Below, piece after piece: positions 1-5,757 of a stretch of DNA of 11,619 nucleotides. Location of the stretch: NCBI GenBank assembly GCA_037442005.1, contig JBBIRA010000048.1, positions 1-11,619 of the forward strand, given 5' to 3'. Under the pieces are notes generated by a model, which did not search any database, was not told the DNA's origin, and saw nothing but the letters and a program-made list of their open reading frames with translations. This DNA comes from Leptospirillum sp037442005. GTDB lineage: Bacteria > Nitrospirota > Leptospirillia > Leptospirillales > Leptospirillaceae. A program made the position numbers and the translations under genes. Every line of letters starts with the position of its first letter. Within the stretch, counting starts at the first letter, position 1.

Positions 1-218
1 AAGTGAAGGCGATCTACGGAGTTCTGTAGAGGGTCCGGATCAGGAATTTTTAAAAAAACCGGGATCCGGAAAATAGAGGCTCGGCTTTTTAGAGAAGTGA
101 CGAAAGTGGGTTATAGGAATCCAGATTTTGATTGAAGGTTGCCTCCAAAACACAGGATGAGAAAAAAAGGAATGAAATCAAAACCAGACCGGGCTTTCTC
201 ACAGCTCCCCCTTTGGTG
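1..218. other. Non-coding stretch beyond the integrase stop, probable island interior
   Basis: No convincing gene is visible here on either strand. It contains an 8-bp inverted repeat, TCCGGATC at 34-41 and GATCCGGA at 63-70, around a 21-nt A/T-rich loop. A second, looser inverted repeat is TGAGAAA at 158-164 with TTTCTCA at 195-201. Neither has the compact stem plus T-tract of a clear rho-independent terminator for the integrase. If the integrase marks an island, this stretch lies inside it, but nothing here proves that. Confidence 0.4.
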
Positions 219-1430
219 TTATTCCGTCCTCACCTTAAACGGGACGATCTCCGCTCCATATCGCAATTCGTCCAGGTAGTCGGACCATGCCTGCATCATG
301 CGCCGTCTCTCCGGCATGTGCTCAGCATAGTTATAGGCCGCCCGGATGCTATCCCTTTCCGCATGGGCCAGTTGTCGCTCGATCGCGTCCCTGTGCCAGC
401 CCTGCTCGTTCAGAAGAGTTGACGCCATGCTCCGGAAGCCATGCCCCGTCATTTGATCGCCGGAATACCCCATCCTCCGGAGAGCGGACAGAACCCCGTT
501 ATCACTCATGGGCCGGTCCCAGGTTCGAGGGGAGGGGAAGAGATAGCGGCTCTCACCCGTCAGAGGCTCCAGCTCCCGCAAAATCTCGATGGCCTGACGG
601 GCCAAGGGGACGATGTGTTTTTCCCGCATCTTCATTTTTTCTCCGGGGATGACCCATTCAGCCTTGCTCCAATTGATCTCCCCCCACTCGGCATGACGCA
701 GTTCCCCCGGTCTGACAAACACCAGCGGGGCCAGCCTGAGGGCGCAACGGACGATGAGACCGCCTTCATAGCCATCAATGGCCCGGAGCAGTGCCCCGAT
801 CTCCTTTGGGTCGGTGATCGTGGCATGGTGGGTCTGTTTTGTCGGAGGGATCGCGCCCCGCAAATCTCCGGAAGGATCACGCTCGGCCCTTCCCGTAGCT
901 ACCGCATACCGGAAGACCTGTCCGCAGTTCTGGGATGCCCTGTGCGCCGTCTCGACCGCTCCCCGGGCTTCAATCTTCCGAAGAACGGAGAGGAGATCGG
1001 GAGCGGTGATCTCCCTGACCGGCTTCTTCCCAATCCAGGGGAAGATGTCTCGTTCCAATCGCCGGATAATTCTTTCCCCGTGAGAGGGTGACCAGGTCGA
1101 GGAAAACTTTTCGAACCACTCCCGGGCAATCGTCTCAAAGGAGTCCGCCCCGGAATCGCTTTCCTTCTTGGCTTTTCGGGCATGGGAAGGATCAATCCCA
1201 CTCTCAACCATCTTCCGGGCTTCATCGCGCCGCTCCCTAACAGCTTTTAGGGAGACATCCGGATAGACACCCATGGAAAGGGTCTTCCGCTTACCGTCAA
1301 AGCGGTAATCAAATCTCCACCAGCGGGAGCCATTCGGATTCACCAACAGATAGAGCCCCCCGCCGTCCGACATCTTGAAAGCTTTGTCTTTTGGCTTCGA
1401 GCTTCGGATTTGAACGTCAGAGAGTGCCAT
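219..1430 (-). CDS. Tyrosine-type site-specific integrase, P4/DUF4102 class
   Basis: This enzyme catalyses site-specific recombination that inserts or excises a phage or genomic island, typically at a tRNA or tmRNA gene. The 403-residue protein has the expected order: an N-terminal arm-binding DUF4102-like domain (about 3-85, with GGGLYLLV and LSMGVYP), a core-binding SAM-like domain (about 95-185), and a catalytic domain (about 205-385). The active-site set looks complete: Arg240 in RPGELR, Lys267 in KMKM, His330 and Arg333 in HGFR, His356 in LAHAERD, and nucleophile Tyr366 in RAAYNYAEH. The ERRRMMQAWSDYLD tail is typical of the class. The ATG at 1430 is chosen because TGGAGG lies 7 nt upstream; the frame stays open to an earlier ATG at 1493, but that adds 21 residues unlike the family. 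It reads away from ssrA, whose 3' end is 207 nt upstream, so insertion in ssrA is likely. No frameshift or missing key residue is seen, so it is probably functional. Confidence 0.93.
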   Translation of the reverse strand: MALSDVQIRSSKPKDKAFKMSDGGGLYLLVNPNGSRWWRFDYRFDGKRKTLSMGVYPDVSLKAVRERRDEARKMVESGIDPSHARKAKKESDSGADSFETIAREWFEKFSSTWSPSHGERIIRRLERDIFPWIGKKPVREITAPDLLSVLRKIEARGAVETAHRASQNCGQVFRYAVATGRAERDPSGDLRGAIPPTKQTHHATITDPKEIGALLRAIDGYEGGLIVRCALRLAPLVFVRPGELRHAEWGEINWSKAEWVIPGEKMKMREKHIVPLARQAIEILRELEPLTGESRYLFPSPRTWDRPMSDNGVLSALRRMGYSGDQMTGHGFRSMASTLLNEQGWHRDAIERQLAHAERDSIRAAYNYAEHMPERRRMMQAWSDYLDELRYGAEIVPFKVRTE

Positions 1431-1437
1431 ACGATAA

Positions 1438-1442
1438 CCTCC
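1438..1442 (-). promoter_or_regulatory. Shine-Dalgarno site fixing the integrase start
   Basis: On the minus strand GGAGG sits 7 nt before the ATG at 1430. This near-ideal spacing is the main reason for preferring that start to the upstream in-frame ATG at 1493. Confidence 0.75.
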
Positions 1443-1463
1443 AGAAAGACTTCTACAGTAGAT

Positions 1464-1523
1464 TGACGGTAACCCTATCCGGATACCGTTCACTTACCGT
1501 CAAAGCTACCGTCATTTTACTGT
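1464..1523. repeat. Phased TACCGT repeats upstream of the integrase: candidate arm sites or operator
   Basis: Four copies of TAC(C/T)GT run in the same orientation on the plus strand at 1484-1489, 1495-1500, 1507-1512 and 1518-1523. Their start-to-start spacing is 11, 12 and 11 bp, about one DNA helical turn. A fifth, inverted copy lies in TGACGGTAA (1464-1472), which is a perfect 9-bp inverted repeat of TTACCGTCA (1494-1502). The cluster lies between the integrase start and the 3' end of ssrA. A consensus -35-like TTGACA (minus strand, 1532-1527) borders it, though no good -10 follows at 16-18 bp. Known integrases of this class bind arm-type repeats near the attachment site, and integrase or excisionase genes are often controlled from the same region. 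The repeats are directly visible; their role as arm sites, excisionase sites or an autoregulatory operator is inferred. Confidence 0.6.
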
Positions 1524-1567
1524 GGCTGTCAATGGACAATCTCGGATTTTATCGGACGAAAGGCAAC

Positions 1568-1593
1568 AAAAAAGCCAGCTTTTACGCTGGCTT
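1568..1593 (-). terminator. Rho-independent terminator of ssrA
   Basis: A perfect 8-bp stem (AAGCCAGC at 1572-1579 with GCTGGCTT at 1586-1593) closes a 6-nt loop. Read on the minus strand, the stem ends in a run of six T (1573-1568). It begins 44 nt after the tmRNA 3' end and in the same direction, so it most likely ends ssrA transcription and insulates the integrase gene. The plus-strand side has no T-tract. Confidence 0.85.
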
Positions 1594-1637
1594 ACTTGTC
1601 TTTATTGGACGATCATGGAAAGTGCTGGATCATGAAA

Positions 1638-1667
1638 TGGTGGAGGCGGCGGGAATCGAACCCGCGT
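1638..1667. other. Putative island attachment site at the 3' end of ssrA
   Basis: The last 30 nt of the tmRNA gene hold the T-arm, acceptor strand and CCA. Such tRNA-like 3' ends are the usual target (attB) of P4-type integrases, and a complete integrase gene of that class begins 207 nt beyond. Elements of this kind rebuild the gene end on insertion, which fits an intact tmRNA here. No second copy of this segment is present in the window, so the core repeat and its exact limits cannot be defined. The site is inferred from context. Confidence 0.45.
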
Positions 1668-1877
1668 CCGGAAACAGTCCGCGAAGAATCACTACATGCT
1701 TAGCCCTTTTTTCAGTCTGGCCGCTAAAGGGAGAAAGGACACACCCTTTTCGCTGCGAGCCCGGTAAGTGTCGCCAACGGAACCCGGGCAAATTCCGAAA
1801 GCCATCCTGTCATCTCGACGCCTCCGGACCAGGACAGGCAATGGTTCCGGTAGACGCTAGCTCACCTGACTTTTAAA

Positions 1878-1907
1878 TCAGGCAGCAAGTGCCATTTCGT
1901 TGTTGGC
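1878..1907 (-). other. tmRNA proteolysis-tag reading frame (ANNEMALAA)
   Basis: Inside ssrA a frame reads Ala-Asn-Asn-Glu-Met-Ala-Leu-Ala-Ala and stops at TGA (1878-1880). The resume codon is taken as GCC (1907-1905) because it lies 13 nt after the CCGGG strand of pseudoknot 1, close to the distance in E. coli tmRNA, and because Ala is the usual first codon. The ALAA end is the classic degradation signal read by ClpXP/ClpAP-type proteases. The frame is open upstream (Gly-Asn-Asn-Thr-Thr before the Ala), so a longer tag is possible but would start too close to the pseudoknot. Confidence 0.8.
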
Positions 1908-2000
1908 AGTTGTGTTGTTTCCCGGATGATTTACGAGGAGCCAGGAGTCCTCGGCATGCGATTCTTGCTTTCTCATCCCCGTCGAATCCAGTGCGCCCCC

Positions 2001-2036
2001 TGATAGCTTGATAAAAGAACGCCACTAAGAAAAAAA
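2001..2036 (-). promoter_or_regulatory. Possible ssrA promoter
   Basis: On the minus strand TATCAA (2013-2008) ends 7 nt before the mature 5' G of tmRNA at 2000, the right place for a -10 box. The -35 position, 17 bp further up, holds only a T-run, a poor match. The rest of the 140-nt smpB-ssrA gap is A/T-rich with no clear hairpin, so read-through from smpB followed by 5' trimming is an alternative. Confidence 0.25.
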
Positions 2037-2140
2037 TAAGGGAAGTGAAACCTAACAGAGAATAATAACACTTTTCTGGTCAAAAATCCATGTCGCAAAT
2101 AAGACGCGCCACTTGAGTCCTTCCTGAACCCATGACCGGG

Positions 2141-2635
2141 TTATTTCCCGGGAGCCCCCCGCTTTCCACTTCGAAAAGCCCGTTCAATATCCCGGTGCGC
2201 CTCGCGCTCCCTGATCGATTCCCGCTTGTCCCCCTGGGTTTTTCCTTTCGCCAGGGCAAGCTCGGCCTTGAACCGGCCCCCGGGATTCACATAGATCCGG
2301 GTCAGGATGATGGTATACCCCTTGATCTTGACCAACCCCATGATCCGCTTGATCTGCTTTTTGTGAAGCAGGAGCTTGCGCTTGCGGAGCGGCTCATGGT
2401 TCAGGAAGCTCCCTGCCGAATAAGGGCCGATATGAAGCTGGTAAACATACGCTTCCATATCGTCGATTCTGACAAAGGCATCACCCAGATTCGAACGGCC
2501 CTCGCGAAGAGCCTTCACCTCTGTTCCCAGAAGAACCATGCCGGCCTCGAACCGCTCCAGAATTTCGTACTGGTAATTGGCCCGCCGGTTGTTCGCAACA
2601 GTCTTGCCGGGAGAAGCCTTAGCAGGAGTCGCCAC
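2141..2635 (-). CDS. smpB: SsrA-binding protein SmpB
   Basis: SmpB binds the tRNA-like part of tmRNA, fills in for the missing anticodon arm, and delivers it to stalled ribosomes in the cytoplasm. The 164-residue protein is of usual length and matches the family along its length. After a short basic leader it has NRRANYQYEILERFEAG, then GTEVKALREGRSNLGDAFV (the oligonucleotide-binding barrel core), then HEPLRKRKLLLHKKQI. The basic C-terminal tail GKTQGDKRESIRER is the part expected to fold in the mRNA channel. The start is GTG at 2635, with GGAGG 7 nt upstream. It follows pepA by only 24 nt and precedes ssrA by 140 nt, so the protein and its RNA partner are neighbours and may share transcription. 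Confidence 0.97.
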   Translation of the reverse strand: MATPAKASPGKTVANNRRANYQYEILERFEAGMVLLGTEVKALREGRSNLGDAFVRIDDMEAYVYQLHIGPYSAGSFLNHEPLRKRKLLLHKKQIKRIMGLVKIKGYTIILTRIYVNPGGRFKAELALAKGKTQGDKRESIREREAHRDIERAFRSGKRGAPGK

Positions 2636-2659
2636 GGAAATGCCTCCCCCCCTGATCCA

Positions 2660-4240
2660 TTATTTTTTCGATGATTTCTTCACCGGTCTGGATTCCCTGG
2701 GATCTTTCCACCCTTTCTCGACCAGTCCCTCAAGGAAGTGGACCAGAAGACGGATCCCGACACCGACATTCCCCTTGGGTTTGTAGGGTTCATCAGAATC
2801 CACCCAGGCGGTTCCGGCAATATCGAGATGAACCCACGGACAATCATCCACAAAGTTCGAAAGAAAAGCCGCTGCGGTAATCGTTCCCGCTCCCCGTCCA
2901 CCCACATTTTGCATATCGGCAATCGGGCTCTTGATCTGATCAAAGTACTCCTCAAAAAGAGGAAGCTGCCATCCCCGCTCCCCGGAAATCTCTCCCGCTT
3001 CCAGCGCCCGGGTCACGAGATCGGGGTTATTCCCCAGGACACCGATCGTGTGAGAACCCAGCGCAACCGTAACCGCTCCGGTCAGGGTGGCAAGGTCAAC
3101 GGTCAATTCCGGATGAAACGTCTTGATGCCCCAGGATAGAGCATCCGCAAGAATCAGGCGTCCTTCGGCATCGGTATTGATCACCTCAATGGTTTTTCCA
3201 TTAAATGCGGTCAACACATCTCCCGGTTTGTTGGCCGACCCGCTGGGCATGTTTTCTGTCGCCGGCATTATCCCGACGATATGGAGAGGAATCTCGAGAT
3301 CCGCCGCCGCCATCAGAGTCCCCAGAACAGCCGCCCCGCCGGACATATCCCCTTTCATCGTCTCCATCTTCTCTGCCGGTTTCAGGGAAATCCCTCCGGA
3401 GTCAAAGGTCAGCGTTTTCCCCACCAGGAGAACAGGGTTTTTGTTGATGGCTTTTTTGGGTTTGTACTCAAGACGGATCAACCGGGCCGGCTCAAGGGAA
3501 CCTTTCGCCACACCGGCTAAAGCCCCCAGTCCCATCTGGGTAATCGTCTGAAAATCATAACTTGCAAAGGAGATTTTCCGGGCGGCCGCTTCCCGGGACG
3601 CCGTTTCGGAAATCATCGTCGGCGTCGCCACGTTTGCCGGATGGTTTCCCAGATCCCGGGCCATATAGACCCCGCGGACAACCGCCTTGGCGACCGCAAT
3701 GCCACGGGAGGTTTTCTTTTCGGCTTCCTTCCCGGAATAAAGCCAAAGAGCTTCCAGCGGTTGCTCTTTTCCTGCCTTGTCTTTTGAAGAGGTCTTGTAA
3801 AGATCAAACCGGTACAGGGCCAATACGGATCCCTCGACAACCGATTCGGCCGACAGGGTTGTCTCTTTAGAGGCCACGGAAAGGGTCGAAAGAAGGGACT
3901 TGATCTTTCTCTTGGACGCCGCCTTGGCCACCTGTCCCGAAATCCTCCGGATTCCCTCGGTTGTCAGGGAGTCTTTGTTTCCAAGACCCGCCAGGATCAG
4001 GAACTGGGGAGCCATCTTTCCGAAGGTCGGAATGATCATCACATCACCCCGCTCACCCCGGAACGATCCGTCCTCGATCAGACGGGAGAGTTCCCCGTGA
4101 AGAGCGGTATCAACTTTCTTCTTCAGATCGCCCGCCACGCGGCCATCCTCGAACACTCCCAGAACAAGTCCCATGGCAGGATGAGCCAGGGGATCCCCCG
4201 TCACCGTTTCAATCTTGACCAATTCAGGATCCACGCGCAT
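2660..4240 (-). CDS. pepA: Leucyl (cytosol) aminopeptidase, M17 family
   Basis: This two-metal peptidase removes N-terminal residues, preferably leucine, from peptides in the cytosol, late in protein turnover. The 526-residue protein has a divergent N-terminal domain (about 1-185) and a conserved catalytic domain. Metal ligands inferred by alignment to E. coli PepA are Lys275 and Asp280 (GKTLTFDSGG), Asp298 (KGDMSGG), and Asp357 and Glu359 in the signature NTDAEGRL; the catalytic Lys287 and Arg361 are present too. The short Lys/Ser-rich C-terminal end (VKKSSKK) is unremarkable. The ATG at 4240 is the only ATG available after an upstream in-frame stop; its ribosome site (AAAGGG close to the ATG) is weak, while a stronger GGGAGG about 27 nt upstream is badly spaced. 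It has its own likely promoter in the 156-nt gap after queC and runs into smpB. In some bacteria PepA also binds DNA as a regulator or recombination accessory; nothing here shows that. Confidence 0.96.
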   Translation of the reverse strand: MRVDPELVKIETVTGDPLAHPAMGLVLGVFEDGRVAGDLKKKVDTALHGELSRLIEDGSFRGERGDVMIIPTFGKMAPQFLILAGLGNKDSLTTEGIRRISGQVAKAASKRKIKSLLSTLSVASKETTLSAESVVEGSVLALYRFDLYKTSSKDKAGKEQPLEALWLYSGKEAEKKTSRGIAVAKAVVRGVYMARDLGNHPANVATPTMISETASREAAARKISFASYDFQTITQMGLGALAGVAKGSLEPARLIRLEYKPKKAINKNPVLLVGKTLTFDSGGISLKPAEKMETMKGDMSGGAAVLGTLMAAADLEIPLHIVGIMPATENMPSGSANKPGDVLTAFNGKTIEVINTDAEGRLILADALSWGIKTFHPELTVDLATLTGAVTVALGSHTIGVLGNNPDLVTRALEAGEISGERGWQLPLFEEYFDQIKSPIADMQNVGGRGAGTITAAAFLSNFVDDCPWVHLDIAGTAWVDSDEPYKPKGNVGVGIRLLVHFLEGLVEKGWKDPRESRPVKKSSKK

Positions 4241-4338
4241 ACCCTTTCGCCTGACTCCGGAAAGAATTCCTCCCGGAAGACTTCATTCGTTCATCACCAC
4301 CCCGCCAGATCCGGGGAAAATGTCACAAAACGGGGTTT

Positions 4339-4367
4339 ATTATCTCTCCACAACTGTCAGGGTGCAA
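4339..4367 (-). promoter_or_regulatory. Candidate sigma70-type promoter for pepA-smpB
   Basis: On the minus strand a -10 box GATAAT (4344-4339, five of six consensus bases) lies exactly 17 bp below a weaker -35 TTGCAC (4367-4362). Transcription would start near 4332, about 90 nt before the pepA ATG. This gap is the only sizeable one between gyrA and pepA, which supports a separate promoter. A CCCCG/CGGGG hairpin nearby has no T-tract and is not a terminator for the upstream genes. Confidence 0.45.
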
Positions 4368-4396
4368 GAGAGCCGTTCTCCTTGCCTGATCCGCCG

Positions 4397-5080
4397 CTAC
4401 TTTCCATACGCCAGGGGATCGACGGCACCTGCCTCGGAAAATCCACGGAGGCGCAGAAGACAGCTGTCACAATGACCACAGGCCAGCCCTTCCCCCCGAT
4501 AACAGGACCACGTACGGGAGAAAGGAACCCCCAAACGGAGGCCCTCCGAGACAATCCGGGACTTTCTCATGGCAATCACCGGGGTCACGATCCGGATTTC
4601 TCCCCCGGGGCGGGTTCCCTGGCGGATGGCTTCTTCGAAGGCGTCATAGAACACTCTCCGGCAGTCGGGGTATCCGGAAGAATCCTCTTCCACCGCACCA
4701 ATATAAATGCGCCTGGCCCCCAGGATCTCGGCATAGGACGTTGCTGTCGCCAGAAAATGGGCATTCCTAAACGGAACATAAGTGACCGGGATTCCTTCCC
4801 GGTCGAGTGCCCCTTCAGGAATATCGATCGACCCATCGGTCAGGGCGGATCCCCCCATGGTCGACAGCGAAGGAAGGTCCGTCACCAGAAAACGGCTGAT
4901 GTTCCAGTGGCTGCACAGGGCCCGGAACGATTCCTCTTCCCGTTTCTGGGCCCGTGCCCCATACCGGACATGGAGAAACGCCACCCGCGCGTTTTCCGAC
5001 AGGGCAATGGCCGCCGTCACCGCGCTATCCATCCCCCCGCTGACAAGAACCACCGCATCCGGGGCATTTTCCTGAACCAT
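4397..5080 (-). CDS. queC: 7-cyano-7-deazaguanine (preQ0) synthase QueC
   Basis: QueC uses ATP and ammonia to turn 7-carboxy-7-deazaguanine into preQ0, the nitrile precursor of the tRNA base queuosine. The 227-residue protein has the PP-loop ATP site VSGGMDS near the N terminus (SGGMDS at 14-19), the family block VEEDSSGYPDCR around 130-141, and four zinc-binding cysteines at 193, 201, 204 and 207 (CYRGEGLACGHCDSC). Length and motifs are normal. Two ATGs stand in tandem at 5083 and 5080. AGGAGG lies 1 nt from the first and 4 nt from the second, so 5080 is preferred; the difference is one residue. It follows queE, the enzyme that makes its substrate, by 38 nt. No other queuosine gene is in the window, so QueD, QueF and the tRNA-modifying enzymes must be encoded elsewhere. 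Confidence 0.95.
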   Translation of the reverse strand: MVQENAPDAVVLVSGGMDSAVTAAIALSENARVAFLHVRYGARAQKREEESFRALCSHWNISRFLVTDLPSLSTMGGSALTDGSIDIPEGALDREGIPVTYVPFRNAHFLATATSYAEILGARRIYIGAVEEDSSGYPDCRRVFYDAFEEAIRQGTRPGGEIRIVTPVIAMRKSRIVSEGLRLGVPFSRTWSCYRGEGLACGHCDSCLLRLRGFSEAGAVDPLAYGK

Positions 5081-5084
5081 CATG

Positions 5085-5090
5085 CCTCCT
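5085..5090 (-). promoter_or_regulatory. Shine-Dalgarno site of queC, unusually close to the start
   Basis: A perfect AGGAGG (minus strand, 5090-5085) stands 1 nt before the ATG at 5083 and 4 nt before the ATG at 5080. The spacing argues for initiation at the second ATG, though even that is tighter than for the neighbouring genes (6-8 nt). Confidence 0.6.
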
Positions 5091-5118
5091 TAAAAAACCA
5101 TCTTCGCGAACGGGGTCA

Positions 5119-5757
5119 TCAGACCCCCCTCGCCATGGGATCAAACAGGATTTTGTGGAGCTGGATCTGGACACGGAGCCGTTCGCCGGAATCCAGGACC
5201 CATCGTCCGAGATCCCTGGGGTCTACAGCGCCAAACACAGGGGAAACCGTGACCGGGATCTCTCCCGGCAAACGCCACTCCGAAAGGGTTGAAACAACCC
5301 AGTCAAAATCGGCACGGCTCTGGACAACCGCCTTGATTTCATCGTTTGAAGACAGGTCCATGAAGTGGGAAGGATTCATCCAATGGCTCATTCCGGAGCC
5401 CGGCGGCTTGAGATCCATAATGACATGACAGCTCCGGTCGAGCTGTGGCGGCAAGCCGAACCCTCCCGAGGTTTCAATCAGCACCTCATACCCTTCCCGA
5501 CGCAAGACCCGGGCAAGGTCGACGGTTTCCTCCTGGGCAAACGGCTCTCCGCCCGTAATCTCAACAAGAGAGGTGGCCTGGGTTCGGGCCTCCCTGAGAA
5601 TCTCGTCGATGGTCAATTCGGTTCCGCCATGGAATGAATAGGTCGTGTCGCACCAGGTGCAACGAAGGGGGCAGCCGGTTGTCCGGATAAAAAAACAGGG
5701 CCAGCCCGCATACAGGGACTCCCCCTGGATCGACCGGAACAATTCGGTGATTTTCAT
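5119..5757 (-). CDS. queE: 7-carboxy-7-deazaguanine synthase QueE (radical SAM)
   Basis: QueE is a radical SAM enzyme that contracts 6-carboxytetrahydropterin to 7-carboxy-7-deazaguanine, the step before QueC. The 212-residue protein is short, as expected for this family. It opens with ITELFRSIQGES, carries the cluster-binding CX3CX2C motif in GCPLRCTWC (Cys29, Cys33, Cys36), then WCDTTYSFHGG, and the SAM-contacting TGGEP at 68-72. LIETSG and IMDLKPPGSG further on also match the family. The ATG at 5757 has GGAGG 8 nt upstream. Its ATGA start overlaps the stop of the upstream lipoprotein gene by 4 nt, so the two are probably translationally coupled. Together with queC it forms a two-step preQ0 unit. 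Confidence 0.95.
   Translation of the reverse strand: MKITELFRSIQGESLYAGWPCFFIRTTGCPLRCTWCDTTYSFHGGTELTIDEILREARTQATSLVEITGGEPFAQEETVDLARVLRREGYEVLIETSGGFGLPPQLDRSCHVIMDLKPPGSGMSHWMNPSHFMDLSSNDEIKAVVQSRADFDWVVSTLSEWRLPGEIPVTVSPVFGAVDPRDLGRWVLDSGERLRVQIQLHKILFDPMARGV

Larger units (their letters stand above)
1638..2000 (-). ncRNA. ssrA: Transfer-messenger RNA (tmRNA)
   Basis: tmRNA frees stalled ribosomes: charged with alanine, it enters the A site with SmpB, then supplies a short reading frame that tags the broken protein for proteolysis. The 363-nt gene has both tRNA-like ends. The 5' end GGGGGCG pairs as a 7-bp acceptor stem with CGCCTCC near the 3' end, followed by A and an encoded CCA. 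The 5' end continues with the hallmark CTGGATTCGACGGGG, and the 3' end carries a T-arm with GGTTCGATTCC. GCTAAGCATGTAGT before the T-arm is another conserved tmRNA block. Pseudoknot 1 can be drawn from CGAGG/CCTCG and CCTGG/CCGGG just before the tag frame. It is a one-piece, not permuted, tmRNA. It lies 140 nt beyond smpB in the same direction, and a hairpin terminator follows it. Confidence 0.97.

Noticed and set aside
441..1091. Plus-strand open frame of 216 codons opposite the integrase
   Set aside because: It is the antisense shadow of a well-supported integrase and has no recognisable domain.
1431..1493. Longer integrase start at an upstream ATG
   Set aside because: The extra 21 residues do not resemble the family N terminus, the stretch overlaps an inverted TACCGT repeat, and a strong ribosome site supports 1430.
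4268..4327. Short leader peptide ahead of pepA starting at an ATG in the gap
   Set aside because: It would be about 20 codons overlapping the pepA start, has no clear ribosome site of its own, and shows no features beyond chance.
4097..5428. Plus-strand open frame of 443 codons opposite pepA, queC and queE
   Set aside because: It lies wholly antisense to three genes with clear catalytic motifs, its translation is low-complexity and Pro/Arg-rich, and it has no family features.
4397..5757. 7-deazaguanine DNA-modification system suggested by queE-queC
   Set aside because: No DpdA-like transglycosylase or other modification gene is present, and both genes lie in a housekeeping run, not on the integrase side.
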